The notes below the pieces were generated by a model. It made no database searches and had not been told where the DNA came from. It saw nothing but the letters and a program-made list of their open reading frames with translations. This document shows positions 20,411-31,872 of a stretch of DNA of 47,611 nt, one piece after another. The first letter of the stretch is position 1. Each line of letters opens with the position of its first letter. Origin of the DNA: Chara braunii (Eukaryota; Streptophyta; Charophyceae; Charales; Characeae); the NCBI GenBank assembly GCA_003427395.1, contig BFEA01000513.1, positions 141,180 to 188,790 of the forward strand, in the 5' to 3' direction. Position numbers and translations under genes: made by a program.

Positions 20411-20732
20411 CCAATCAATCAATCAATCAATCAATCATCCACTAATGCATTCATTCACTCATCCGGTCTTCCCCAAACACAGACCATAACTGCCCATAAC
20501 ATACCATCACATCAGCACAACAGTATATACGACACACACAACACAACACAACACAACACAACACATCTCTCTTACTCACAGTCTCCGGACCATATAATAG
20601 GATACCCTACAGAAAGGCAACCTGAACACACAATAGACACTCAATAAATTGACGTGCACCCTACTCTACATGAAGATTCGTTAGATTTTGCCTTTTTTTT
20701 TTTTCGTTGATTGATTGATTGATTGATTAATT
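20411..20732. repeat. opposed tetranucleotide arrays (CAAT)n and (ATTG)n
   Basis: (CAAT)n at 20411-20437 and its reverse complement (TTGA)n at 20706-20730 bracket about 270 bases that contain an (ACACA)n run (20537-20563). The two arrays could pair to give a large stem-loop. No gene is seen here. Confidence 0.8.
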
Positions 20733-21070
20733 GAGTGGTGGGGGAGGGGTCGCCCCACCCCCCCGCCACCCACCATGCGCCCGCACACGCACACACAGAC
20801 ATAAGCACACTCTACAGCACACGTTCACATAGTATGCTTGTTCAAAGGTTCAAAGATTGTTGTAACATAGACAATTGGGACTGCACACAAACACAGATAG
20901 AACGCAGACAGAACAGACACTCAATAAATAGAAGGGCATCCTACTTTACATGCACACACGGACATAAGCACACTCTACAACACACGTTCACACAGTATGC
21001 TTGTTCAAAGGTTTTTGTAACATAGACAATCGGGACTGCACACAAACACAGATAGAACACAGACAGAGCA
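20637..21070. repeat. ~165-bp tandem repeat, two full and one partial unit
   Basis: ACATAAGCACACTCTACA..GTATGCTTGTTCAAAGG..GACTGCACACAAACACAGAT occurs at about 20798-20900 and 20960-21058. The linker ACTCAATAAAT..CATCCTACTTTACATG matches 20640-20672. AATAAA in the linker resembles a polyadenylation signal. Confidence 0.75.
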
Positions 21071-21147
21071 GGGGGCCTGCGAATGCCCAGAAGGTACAAT
21101 TCAGTCAAGACACATGTGTCCGAATGTTCAGTTTTCATCAAATTGTA

Positions 21148-21306
21148 TAGGGACGCTGGACCCGGTTTCTAGCAGGTGCTGCTCCCCCACCAATAGATGG
21201 AGCCTCCCCGGGGGTGCTAGCGGTGTCTGCTTTTATCAGCACTCCTATTATCACCACGGAGAATGGACTGGGGAAAAAATAAATAAATAATCATAAATAA
21301 AAAATG
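21148..21306 (+). mobile_element. short A-tailed repeat (GGGACGCTGG family)
   Basis: GGGACGCTGGACCCGGTTTC, GCTGCTCCCCCACCAATAGA, CCCCGGGGGTGCTAGCGGTG, then an A-rich tail (21273-21304) with AATAAATAAA. Confidence 0.85.
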
Positions 21307-21529
21307 GGGATAGGTGTGAGGGTATCATTGTCTCTTTTCCCTGCCGGTGGAGGGAGGCCAGCTGCCGAAAAGACAGCCTGAGTGGACGAGGCAGAAGGGC
21401 GATGCTGTGGCGTACTAGTGACGCGCACAGTTTTGGTTTTTGCACTTGTGTCCTCCACGAGAGTAAAGCCTCACACATTGTGCCATTTTTCTACATGAAG
21501 TGTGCTTTCTTTTTCTTGCTTTTGAAAGA

Positions 21530-21985
21530 ATGAGTTTGATTGTGAAAGAATGAGTTTGTGGATAATCTATTTCGAATAGGGAGAAGAGCTGTAATGTGGG
21601 CCATCTGGATGAGGAGGTGTACTTATGAATGGGAAGGGGCCAGGCTAGATGGGCCTGATTTTACAGAGACAATTAAACAACAAATTCAGACGGACATCCT
21701 TACAAAATGGTCTCAAATTAAGGAAAAAGTGCAATTCCTTTCCAACAAATCAGAAATTCAATCACATTTTCGAAAATTCAGTTGCAATTGGCTGGGCGGA
21801 AACCAAGGAAGGAAATTGGGAGAAGTCATATGGAATGGGGCAATGGATGATGATGAGGCTGAGATTAAAAGAGACTAGAAACTGGTATTCGGTGACTGGA
21901 CCACTATTGAGGCTTCAGTACCACTATTGATTTTCCAGATCCTTTCCCACACCCCGCATCAGCCCTTGTTCCTAGTTCTTGGTAT
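21530..21985 (+). pseudogene. LINE ORF2 C-terminal fragment
   Basis: A frame at 21558-21878 reads IGRRAVMWAIWMRRC..EWEGARLDG..F and then WLGGNQGRKLGEVIW. These match IGRKVILWVIWYKRF..VKLEGSE and WLGGAEGGSLGEVKW of the 26-32-kb LINE. The tail DFPDPFPHP..VPSSWY follows near 21921 in another frame. The copy is 5'-truncated and frameshifted. A short repeat in opposite orientation abuts its 3' side. Confidence 0.75.
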
Positions 21986-22009
21986 GGATTATAGCGAAAC
22001 TTCTCAGTA

Positions 22010-22085
22010 CGTTTTCTTTTTTCGGGGAGGCTCCATCTATTGGTGGGGAGCAGCACCTGCTGGAAATCGGGTCCAGCGTCCCTTA
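22010..22085 (-). mobile_element. short repeat (GGGACGCTGG family), minus strand
   Basis: GGAGGCTCCATCTATTGGTG..GCTGGAAATCGGGTCCAGCG, preceded on the plus strand by a T-rich patch that is the remnant A-tail. Confidence 0.75.
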
Positions 22086-22340
22086 ACATTTAAAAGTGTA
22101 TGTTATGGAGATATTTCGAGGTCATGTAAGCATGCCACGTGTCACCTCCAGCTAACAATCTCAGTACGTTTTCTTTTTGTCAAATAAAAGTACTGCTAGC
22201 CCTAATAAGTATATCTGGCGTCCTGCGAAAAGGATGAAGAGGCAGAGAACGATTCCAGTAGAAGCATCCAAATTGGTCAGTGTTCCCAAGTTCAGGTCTC
22301 TGGTTATCTATGGATTCTTTGTATTCAACTGTGCAATTAA

Positions 22341-22436
22341 GGGACGCTGGACCCGGTTTCCAGCAGGTGAAGCTCCCCACCAGTAGATGGAGCATGTTTA
22401 AAAAAAAAAGAAAAAAAAAGAAAAGAAAAAAAGGGA
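22341..22436 (+). mobile_element. short A-tailed repeat (GGGACGCTGG family)
   Basis: GGGACGCTGGACCCGGTTTC..CCCCACCAGTAGATGGAGC, then a purine-rich A tail (22400-22432). The 3' block GGTGCTAGNGGTG is deleted in this copy. Confidence 0.8.
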
Positions 22437-22449
22437 GTTTGGTTTGGTG

Positions 22450-22487
22450 CTGTCTCTTATACACATCTAGATGTGTATAAGAGACAG
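22450..22487. other. Nextera mate-pair junction adapter (artefact)
   Basis: Third copy of the 19+19-bp adapter junction. The flanks are TTTGGTG and GCACCA, also roughly inverted, which fits a palindromic chimeric read. The join of the left and right sequences should not be trusted. Translations across it give the known contaminating peptides VSYTHLDVYKRQ and MCIRDR. Confidence 0.97.
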
Positions 22488-23140
22488 GCACCATGCTTCA
22501 TCCAAAACACAGTTTCATTTCAAAGTAGGGTCATCTATTAAGTGTGTGCTCACACTGGGACGTTGTCAGAACAAATCTGGCGCGGAGGCATCCACGGAAG
22601 CTCCAGTGCGAGTATGTCCAAGCTCAGGCGAAAAACACCACGTCAATGCCTACTAGCACAGGATGCTTCCCTGGTCACGTGATGACTCCGGCGCATGTTC
22701 ATTGTGGTCTTATATATCCCTTCCCATTTTCTAAAATAGAATTTGAATGAAGTTACTTTTCAATCACCTTGGTTACTTCAGGACTGTCAACGGTTATGGC
22801 TCCGAGTCCCATTTCCCTTTTGCTGTGCTCCAATGATGTGCAGCCCTTTCCTCTCCCTACCGTCTCTTCGTGCTCCTCCTTTGTCCTCATTGATCAATGA
22901 CATGTCTCCTGCCTGTATTTCTTTCTTTGGCGCAGCTGTTTGAAACTTTTGACAAAATGAGAAATCCATGCACAAGAATCATAATGGATTTTGTATTTTT
23001 GACACGTGTTGAGTTTTGTTCCTTTCTCTTTTCATTGAAATTATGCATTACTGTGCCTACCCATGCTCCTGTTCATTCTGGTGTTGATCAAAATTAGGTA
23101 GGTTTTCCAAAGGATGACGTGCACAACTTAAACCACCACT
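22488..23140. other. no gene seen
   Basis: Unique-looking sequence with a TCACGTGA palindrome near 22675. The frames are short and lack domains. Confidence 0.45.
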
Positions 23141-23240
23141 TCACACGAGCCTAACTTGCCGAAGCTACTTTCCACAGCTCTTTTTTTTTTTTTTTTTTTT
23201 TCACACGAGCCTAACTTGCCGAAGCTACTTTCCACAGCTC
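23141..23240. repeat. perfect 40-bp direct repeat flanking a pure T20 tract
   Basis: TCACACGAGCCTAACTTGCC plus GAAGCTACTTTCCACAGCTC occurs at 23141-23180 and identically at 23201-23240, with only T20 between. It could be an insertion of a bare poly(A) with a long target duplication, or an assembly error at the homopolymer. Confidence 0.9.
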
Positions 23241-23384
23241 GGGAACCTCCGACTGTTCTTTTTCAGGGTGGCCTTCTGCCTTGGCTACTGCCCAGGCCCG
23301 AACAGTCACAGCCTTTCAGTGTAAACCGGTAAGAGCCCGGCTTAGCTTCGGGTGAACTGGTGTTTTAAGAAGCGATCCATCTAA

Positions 23385-23818
23385 GGCTTGGATCCCACTA
23401 TTGTTAGTGAGGCAATTTTGGGTAAAATTTCGGATCCCAGAATGCACCGGGGCTTTCGGGACCCGAAACAAATTTTGCCTGTTTCTACTCGGTGTACCTG
23501 TCGTGTCAATCGTACCGTGACACTCGCCGCGATGAGACCTCGATTTTCCCCTGATACCTAAAAGCCGCCAGCCCCCTGCCCTGTTCCCTAAAAGCCACGA
23601 GCACCAGAAAAACAAAGTTTTTTTTTTTTTTTCCGTTTACGGCAGCGTGATTGGGTCCGACGCAAATGGACCAACATATTTCGGCAGGATTTTTGCGAAA
23701 GCCCCTCGAAGGACGGGCCTGTGGAGTCCAAAAAAAAATTTACGGACCAAAAGGCAAGGACCCTCCTTTAGAGGGGCTTTTCCGATTTTTGTTAAAAGCG
23801 CCATGTGGGATCCAAGCC
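23385..23818. mobile_element. Tourist-like (PIF/Harbinger) MITE, 434 bp
   Basis: The ends GGCTTGGATCCCAC (23385) and GTGGGATCCAAGCC (to 23818) are exact inverted repeats flanked by TAA on both sides (23382-23384, 23819-23821). The 3-bp TWA target duplication and the GGCTTGG-like terminus are typical of PIF/Harbinger MITEs. The interior contains subterminal repeats of GGATCCCA and GCCCC type and a T-run, and no transposase. Confidence 0.85.
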
Positions 23819-23821
23819 TAA

Positions 23822-24240
23822 GAATCCCACCTTAGGGAGAAGTACCTAAACGACATCCTCAAGGAGACGACAGCTTTTAAATAAGGGAAAACTGGGGCGC
23901 TGGCACGGTTTCAGTTTGAAAATGCATTTCAGTCAAGATTTGGCTAATGTTGTGCCAAAGTGAGGAAAATCGTGAATGTATACAACCTAGCTTTAGGGTT
24001 GGGTGGGGAAGTGTTGTATTCCAGGGATGCCTGAAGTGGATTTAAAACTGAAATCATGACTGCGCCTTAGTTCGTAGTTACGCCTTTAAATAAATAAATT
24101 AATTAATTAAAGGCATCCTCAGGCTGGCGCTTTCAGTCCTCACATGCACTTCAATGGGTTGAGTTCAGTCTGGGTGTAATAGGTTACAGCTTTATTTCCA
24201 TGGTGGTGTGGTGGTGTTGCACAAGGGGCTTTACATTCAT
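23822..24240. other. no gene seen
   Basis: A small CTAAG..CTTAG inverted pair borders the MITE, and AATAAATAAATTAATTAATT lies at 24089-24108. No coding signal is seen. Confidence 0.45.
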
Positions 24241-24630
24241 CCTTTTTTCTTTTTTTTTTTCTTTTTTTTTTTTGCAAGGCCCTTATACAAGGCCTCTATC
24301 CTGGTGGTGGTAAGAGAACCACCGGGATTGAGGCTTTGCCTGGCGGGCCGTTCCATCTATTGGTGGGGAGCCTCACCTGCTGGGAACCGGGCCCAGCGTC
24401 CCATGGATACATCAGTACAAAACAGTACAAAACCGTACATCCTTGAGGAGGACGCCCTTGGGCTGGAAACCGGGTCCAGCGTCCCAAATCTAACTTTACT
24501 CCTCCCACCTAACCTGCAGCCCCGTCAGGTACTGGGGGGAGAACCACCAGGGGGCACCAATGGAATCTCCCTCCCTCCCCTAGCTCCTGCCCTCCACCTA
24601 CTATCCTCACGGCTTCCCATGTCCCATATA
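24241..24630 (-). mobile_element. composite A-tailed repeat containing two GGGACGCTGG blocks
   Basis: On the minus strand the sequence runs: CTCCC/GGGAG-rich body, GGGACGCTGGACCCGGTTTC (24486), a GTACTGTTTTGTACTG linker, a second GGGACGCTGGGCCCGGTTCC (24403), ATAGATGGAACGG, a hairpin-like GGTGGTTCTCTTACCACCACC, GAGGCCTTGTATAAGGGCCTT, then the A-tract (24244-24271). Positions 24273-24450 recur nearly unchanged at 37431-37612, and the body recurs at 16985-17200. It is probably a longer relative of the short repeat and looks recently active. Confidence 0.75.
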
Positions 24631-25410
<780 letters not shown>

Positions 25411-25417
25411 ACAGGTC

Positions 25418-25797
25418 TGAGGATCGTTCAGCGTGCCTCTAGCTGCCCTGGCCTAGAGCCAGGGCTACCTGGCTATTTTGCCTGTTTGGCCTGTGGGACC
25501 AGGCCGTGGCCTGACCCCACACGCCGGGTGCTCATTCAGTCCAGTCCAGTCCTGCCCAGTACCAGTGTACCACTGTCGATACCAGGCCGGTCGAGTCACG
25601 TCCAGTCACTTCCGTCCGCTGAGGTATACCCCAGCTGCAGTCTGTTTTCAGTCATTCTTCATTTGCACAGTTTGGAGCACGTGCGTGTTGAGTCTGCGTT
25701 GCAGCTGCTCTGTCCCTTCCAGCTCCATCTCCATCTTCCCCATCCTCATCCCTTCGTCTTGATCCTGACTGACTGCCATCCCGGCGGGTCCATCACA
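25418..25797 (+). mobile_element. LTR (same family as 44537-44904)
   Basis: Aligns end to end with the LTR at 44.5 kb and starts TGAGG, ending CACA. Shared landmarks: the hairpin GCCCTGGCctagaGCCAGGGC, CCTGTGGGACCAG, a CAGTCCAGTCC run, GGTATACCCCAGCTGCAGTC, GTACGTGCGTGTTGA-like sequence and CATCCCGGCGGGTCC. The sequence after it (TTGGGGGCATGAGG) is at best a degraded PBS, and no coding part follows. It is therefore a solo or stranded LTR with no clear target duplication. Confidence 0.8.
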
Positions 25798-26022
25798 TTG
25801 GGGGCATGAGGCCGTGTTTAGGTCGGGAGTGGAACAGGACAGAGAGGTTTGGTTTCAGAGAGTCGATAGTGTCATTTGGAATGTAAGGTGTGGTAGAAGT
25901 AAGGTTTGGTGTGGTTCGTTTCACATCATCTTCATAGCTTCTTCTCAACCGAAGCTGGGCAATGGCTTCGATATCATCAAAAAGATCATCAAATATTCTT
26001 TTAAATTTCATGAAATCCTATA

Positions 26023-26125
26023 AGGGACGCCGGGCCCCGTTCCCACCATGTGCTGCTCCCCATGAACAGATAGTAGCTTTATTTGAAAAAAAAAAAGGGA
26101 CGCTGGACCCGTTTCCAGCACGTAA
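26023..26125 (+). mobile_element. two partial short repeats (GGGACGCTGG family)
   Basis: GGGACGCCGGGCCCCGTTCC..TGCTCCCCATGAACAGATAG with tail A11 (26083-26093), followed at once by a second start GGGACGCTGGACCCGTTTCC that is broken off after 26125. Confidence 0.7.
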
Positions 26126-26169
26126 CTCTGCAACAATAAAGATGAGCAATTTAGGATGTGTTGCAAATG

Positions 26170-27200
26170 AAGGTGTCATACTCCCTACCCCTATACAATC
26201 TCAAGGGGGGGAGTCTCTTCAGTCCCCTTCACTAGGGAACAACAAGGAGGAGACACAAGGTCATCCAATCTATGTGATCAATAATGGCCAGGATACTCAA
26301 CAGCCCCCCCCCCCCAGTTAACAGTGGGGTGGATGCACTGGGACAAGTGGTTTACGTGGATACTAATGGCCAATCATTTCTCACACAAGAGACAACAAAA
26401 AATAAAAATAATGCTAATAATCCTATTAATGATGATAACAACTGCTTGCTCACCTCTGCAGAAGAGGATCAGGTCATGACCCCTCATGCACAAAAATCTA
26501 AATCAGATTTTCAACAGGAAAAGGTGGCACAACAGGAAATGGTAACACAACAAACGCTGCCCCTTGTCCAATCACCAGTGTGTCAGATCAGCAAGGGTCT
26601 GTTCATAGGCAAAAGGACATCACTCCCTCACAACAAGAGGGGCTGATTTCCTTCCCCCAACCAGTGACACAGGATTCAGGTAAAAGGCAAAAAATGAGGC
26701 ATGTGCTGGAAAAGGGTCATGCGGTTAAACCTCAGCCGACTAAGGGTAATCTGATTGTCCCGGTCAGGAAAAAAAAGGGCAGATGGGAGGTGGGTCTCTC
26801 ACCAATTAGTCAAGACCAATATGGGGGAGTCACATTGAGGGGATGATCAACATATGTTGATTATCAAAATGTTAGGGATCGTACATTCAAACGTGACATG
26901 CATGATTTTTTGGTAAAGCACTATGATCCTGGTCCACAAGCAACTCTCACAGAAATAGGGGATAAGACTCATATGACAAAAAAAGACACGTTTGTTCGTT
27001 TCGAGGAACAGAAAGAGTCAGGTTTGAGATGATTTTCTCACTCAGCATTGTCAGAGCTACAAAGCGTTAAAATCAAAGTCAATGCTGTATGGTCTGCTTC
27101 GTATGTAGTTGCCTTCCTCGACATTATCTTGCGCAGAGGAATATTACTGCCGCTGTAGAGTTGGAAAATGGTAACTGGATCCGCCTCTGAAGTAATATGA
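26170..27200 (+). pseudogene. LINE ORF1-like region
   Basis: Overlapping frames (26146-26321, 26284-26646, 26580-26846, then to about 27030) form one interrupted Gln/Asn/Lys-rich polypeptide. A C10 run (26307-26316) marks the first frameshift. Later segments (YVDYQNVRDRTFKRDMHDF, KKDTFVRFEEQKES) read naturally past a stop near 26845. I see no CCHC knuckle or RRM. The assignment to ORF1 rests on position upstream of the endonuclease. Confidence 0.55.
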
Positions 27201-27279
27201 GGCAGAGATTTGGGCATCAAGGTTTTGGTTAAGATAGAGGCTTTACAAGCATATTATGGTAATAACCCAGCTTGGCACC

Positions 27280-28040
27280 TTGCAACAAAAACTGCAGATC
27301 TGGATATCCAATCACTTAATGTCAATGGTTTAGCCACGGCAGATGCGAAAAAAAGAAAGGTCATAATAGAACAATTGAAAGGGGTTGGGGGAAGAACATG
27401 GCCTGACATTATATGCATACATGAAACACATCTTACCAATGTTCCTGCTCACACTAGGGCCCATAACATCGTATGATCATTCAATAAGATTAGTGCTCCG
27501 ACTCCAAGGAGTAGCTCAACTGGGGTAGCTATCTGGTCCCTCTAGATTCTAGGGCAGAGATAATTCATTGGGTGACTGATAAAGAGCAAGGCCGATGGAT
27601 ATAAAATCCTCCTAATGATTGAGTTAGAAGTCATATGTGTAATTAATGTATATGGTCCTAATGATATAGAAGAAAAAATCAAGTTCTTTCAAGATATTAG
27701 AAAACAGATTCCGGATTGGATGCCCTTAGTAATGGCAGGTGATTTTAACGTTGCCCCGGATAGATAGTTTGATCACTAGAAGATTCTTTCTCCATGTCCT
27801 CCTTATATAGAAGAAGACGAAAAAATCATATAAGCATTGTGCGAGAGTGAACATCTTTTCGACTCTTATCGAATAATTTTTCATCGGGAAAGACTTTTCA
27901 CTTGTATACGTAACCATGGTATTCGTCTTCAATCTAGATCTAGAATAGACTTAATTTTGATGTCTGAAGATCTAGATAGAGCTCTTGTTTGGGCAACCAT
28001 TTTTTCGACGAAGTCCATGATATGGTGCTGATCACAAAAT
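27280..28040 (+). pseudogene. LINE ORF2, APE-type endonuclease domain
   Basis: IQSLNVNGLATADAKKRKVI followed by DIICIHETHL is the N-terminal part of an L1-type endonuclease, with the Asn and the catalytic Glu present. AGDFNVAPDR (27737-27766) carries the Asp/Asn pair and is followed at once by a stop. RSRIDLILMSEDL (27942-27980) is the RIDxIL motif. The domain would nick target DNA to prime reverse transcription. Several frameshifts (near 27475 and 27600) separate the blocks. Confidence 0.85.
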
Positions 28041-28364
28041 GTGTGCAATACTTTTATCTTTCAAGAAGAAACCAGATTAAGGGAAGGGTTTTTATAAACT
28101 TAATATATCCCTGTTATCTCATATTCAGTTCAATAAATATTTATCTGATGTGTGAGAATATTGACAATCAATAAGAGAGAAACAAAATTCTTACATTTCT
28201 TGGTTTAATAATGACCTGGTTTTTATTGCAAAAAAGTGTAATGAGTGTTCAAAACTACAAGCAAGGAATAAATATCTACAAGAAATGAATATTCAAGAAC
28301 AAATTCTAAATTATGAATCTAAGGAAAACCTTGGTGAATCTTCCAAAACTATCAATATTCAAGA

Positions 28365-29910
28365 CCCAGGAACGAACTTTTAACCTTTGCTCAACACCGT
28401 TGGCAAGACCAACTAAGGAACCGACTTTTAACCTTCGCTCAACATCGTTGGCAAGACCAACTAATCAGAGGTAAGCTATCAAGATTCTCTTCTGAAAGAT
28501 AAATGGATACATCTTTTTTTGCTATGGCCCGGTCACGCGCCAAACGCTTATCCATAGAAAGTATTTTTTATCCTGATATTTATCAAAATCCCTCGATGAC
28601 TGTATCATCTGCAGCTAGTTCAAAAGTAACCTATAATTTTTTCAAAAAACTATTTATCTCATCTAAAGATCTCACCTATTTTCAAGAGGATGATCAAGTC
28701 ATTCGTCTCTTTCTGGAACCACTTTTTCAATCCATTAGCCAAGAACAACGTGAAACTCTAGAAAAACCACTAACAAAGCATGAAATTTGGACAGCCTTAA
28801 TACAAATGGAGGAAGATAAAACTCCGGTGGTGGATGGTCTTCCTAAAGAATTTTGGGAAGTTATGTGGTCTTCTTTTTCATCAGACTTAATGCAGTACTT
28901 TCAAGAGGTTTGAGAATCAGGTAAGATGAGTGAAATAGTGAGTCAAGGAATATTTACCTTATTGTACAAAAAAAGGGATAAGGCAAACATCATGAATTAT
29001 AGACCAATAACTTTACTAACAGTTGTTTATAAGTTGTTGGCAAAAACGCTTGCAAATATGATGATTCCAGTAATACCTGATATAATTCACCCCTCTCAAA
29101 CAGGATTCATAAATGAGATACATACACATGATAATATTATCTTAATTAACGGAGTAATCAAACTCTCACGCCAATCCAAAAGTAATGCAACTTTCGTTTT
29201 TATAGATTTTGAAAAGGCCTATGACCATGTTGATTGGAGATTCTTGGATGTTTGTTTGCAAAAGTTAAATTTTGGCCCTAATATGAGAAGATGGGTTAAA
29301 ATTTTGCATAGAAATGCTACTACACGTATTCTTGTTAATGCTCTGATGTCACCAGAAATACATCTTCAGAGGTCAGTTTGACAAGGGGATACGTTGACCC
29401 CTTTTCTTTTCATAATTGTGATGGAAGCTTTGGGGGTCAATCTTAGAGTTAATCACAACATTAAACGCCTTCATATCTCTGGTATATCCAAGGAAGCGAT
29501 TCATATAGCCTCTATGTTCGCAGATGATCTGACCATCATGATGGCATGATGGAAACCTCAGCTGAAAATATGGAGGAAATCAAGAATATGCTGGACAAAT
29601 TCTCGATTGTCTGAGATGTGATAGTCAATTGGGGAAATAAAACTCAAGGGTGGTGGATCCACTCTAATGGAGATCGTCCACCCGAGGCCCCCAGGGTGCA
29701 ATGGTTACCCCTAGAGGCCCCACTGAGAATTTTGGGGGTGTCTCTTTCTGTTTTTGGCAATCCTGTTTCCAATGATGAGTGGATTTTCAAACCTGCTATA
29801 GAAAAAATGAATCAATTGAAAGGATTGCACACCTATCTTTTTGGCAGATCAGTCGTGATAAATAATGTAAAGTTAGCCTCAATATGGTATAAATCGGCAC
29901 TATGAGCAAT
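28365..29910 (+). pseudogene. LINE ORF2, reverse transcriptase domain
   Basis: The linker carries a 48-bp in-frame tandem duplication (LLTFAQHRWQDQL twice, 28369-28464). Then follow VVDGLPKEFW, NYRPITLLTVVYKLLAKTLA, HPSQTGFIN, FVFIDFEKAYDHVDW (catalytic Asp) and QGDTLTPFLFIIVMEAL (29382-29432). FADDLTI (29516-29536) carries the catalytic Asp pair. A TGA (29379-29381) replaces the Arg codon expected just before QGD, as C-to-T decay of CGA would give. Further stops lie at 28911 and 29547. Catalytic residues survive but no continuous protein can be made. Confidence 0.9.
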
Positions 29911-30099
29911 TAGCAAATTACATCCTAAACAACTTCAAAAACAAGCGTCGACTTTTCTGTGGAAGGGGGATCATGAACAAGAAAGAGTAATTCCAGAGTA
30001 GCATGGCTTACGTTGATTCAACCTAAGTCCGGGGGGGGTTGAAAATTCTTGATCCAACTCTGCAAACTCAAACTTCGTCCCTACAATGGATAATAGATC

Positions 30100-31872
30100 T
30101 CATTCTTGGTATTGACAAGCCTTGGCAGCCAATGACACTATAACAAATAAGAAGATTGGCATCGATAGCTCCTTCAGAGGTCCACCCCCTCACTTGGGTG
30201 GAGGAAAAATTTTGGAACATTCCTCGCCCTAGTGCACATTCAAAGGAAGAAGGGGAAAGAGGAGCAGCCCGAGTCGTAGACTGCCCTTACCAATTAAACA
30301 TTTTCCCTCACGATTTGAGGAGATTTTGAGGCCGCCTTTGTTCGGGAACAGATCGATAACTGACAATAATGGTTATGTTTACAATAGTTCTCAATCTCCC
30401 TGGTTTCAATGGGTGAAAAAAAAGGGTATTAAGGGTCAAGGATAATTGGGACCAGGAAAAAAAAGGTTGGATGACACCTACAAGACTTAAGAAGAAAATT
30501 TCATATGCCCACAGGCTACCCCAAAACCTCGACCATATTATTTATTCCATTCCTCTGGGTTGGGTGAGGGTGCTAAAGAAATGAGTAAAACTACAAGAAG
30601 AGGATTGGGTTATGGTTGTGCATGATCCAGAATGTTGGCAGGTGGGTCAAATAATGAGTCTGGTAGAGGAAGGAGCTTTGGTTGCTCTCTTTAGAATAAC
30701 CACAAATCACCTCCTCCTTCCCTCACTGGCCAACCAAGTAAATTTTTTTTCCCTCTAAAGAAATTTTCAGGATTAAAATTATTTTCATCTCTGCAATTAA
30801 AGGATGGAGAGTCTTTCAACCACAATGTCGGATTCCGGATCTTCCTTTGGACCCAGCTGAATGGGTATGGCAAACTGGGATGAAAGATAAGTCACCCATC
30901 TTGCAATCTCTCTCAGTCAAGTCAATATACCGATTAGTAAGACCAAGGGTGGATGTGACGTCCACAATAAGAGATCGGTGGGTTAGACATCAGAATATTG
31001 ATGCTCACAAATTTCTAAATATAAAATTTTTCAATAAACTAAAACAGAGACCAGCGAAGTTCTCCTCACTGCAGTGGCAAATACTACATAGATGTCTGCC
31101 TACTAATAAATGGTTGATAGACCATACTACCTTGGAACAACGAGGTTTGACACTCCCATGGTGTAAATCATGCCTATCTGTCTTTCCTAATAAGAAGATC
31201 AGGGAGACCATTGAACACTTGTTCATGCAATATCCGGGTACGATATTGTTATGGAGAAGATGGGACTGTGTGTGCAGAGGTTTAACGGGAATTGACTGGC
31301 TATGGGATTGGAGAGTCATTCTTCTGGGTCATTGGGAACCAAATGATATACAACTTTCGGAGTTTCATAATTTTTTTTTTGAAATTGGTCGGAAAGTCAT
31401 TCTGTGGGTAATATGGTATAAAAGGTTTGTCAATGAAAGGGAGGATGTAAAGCTGGAAGGATCAGAAATTGCTGAGTTGATTGTCCAATTTGTACGAACG
31501 GAAATACGGGAGCGCTGAAAAACTGTTTGTGATAAGATAAAACATTTCCATCAGAAAAATGATATTCTTAGTAATATTCAAAAAATCAATCTTGGCTGGC
31601 TGGGGGGTGCTGAAGGAGGAAGCTTGGGAGAAGTAAAATGGCCAAGAGGTGAAGTGCAGGAGAAACCTCTAAAGCGGGACTTCCACCTGATCTTCAGAGA
31701 TTGGTTTACACCTCAACCAGGAGTCACACTCAGATCCCCAGATTGTTTTCTTGACACCTTCCCTCCCTCGGAATTGGCAATGGTTGATATTCAATGGTAT
31801 GTTTTGGGAGATGGCCAGATTTCGAAGCTTCTAGGGTCTATATCAATTTTTGTTTTTCAATTATGGTTGTAA
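30100..31872 (+). pseudogene. LINE ORF2, C-terminal region with zinc-knuckle-like motif
   Basis: Degraded sequence from 30100 aligns in pieces to the 7.3-kb copy (SPWFQWVKKKGI, IPLGWVRVLKK). From 30847 a 223-residue frame has SSLQWQILHRCLPTNKWLID, then CKSC, then IEHLFMQYPG. This is a zf-RVT-like layout in which the final Cys has become Tyr. GWLGGAEGGSLGEVKW and CFLDTFPPSE..WYVLGDG close ORF2 before 31872. Positions 29910-30850 hold only broken frames. Confidence 0.8.

Noticed and set aside
22180-22494. Peptides VSYTHLDVYKRQ and MCIRDR as possible gene products
   Set aside because: They are translations of the sequencing adapter.
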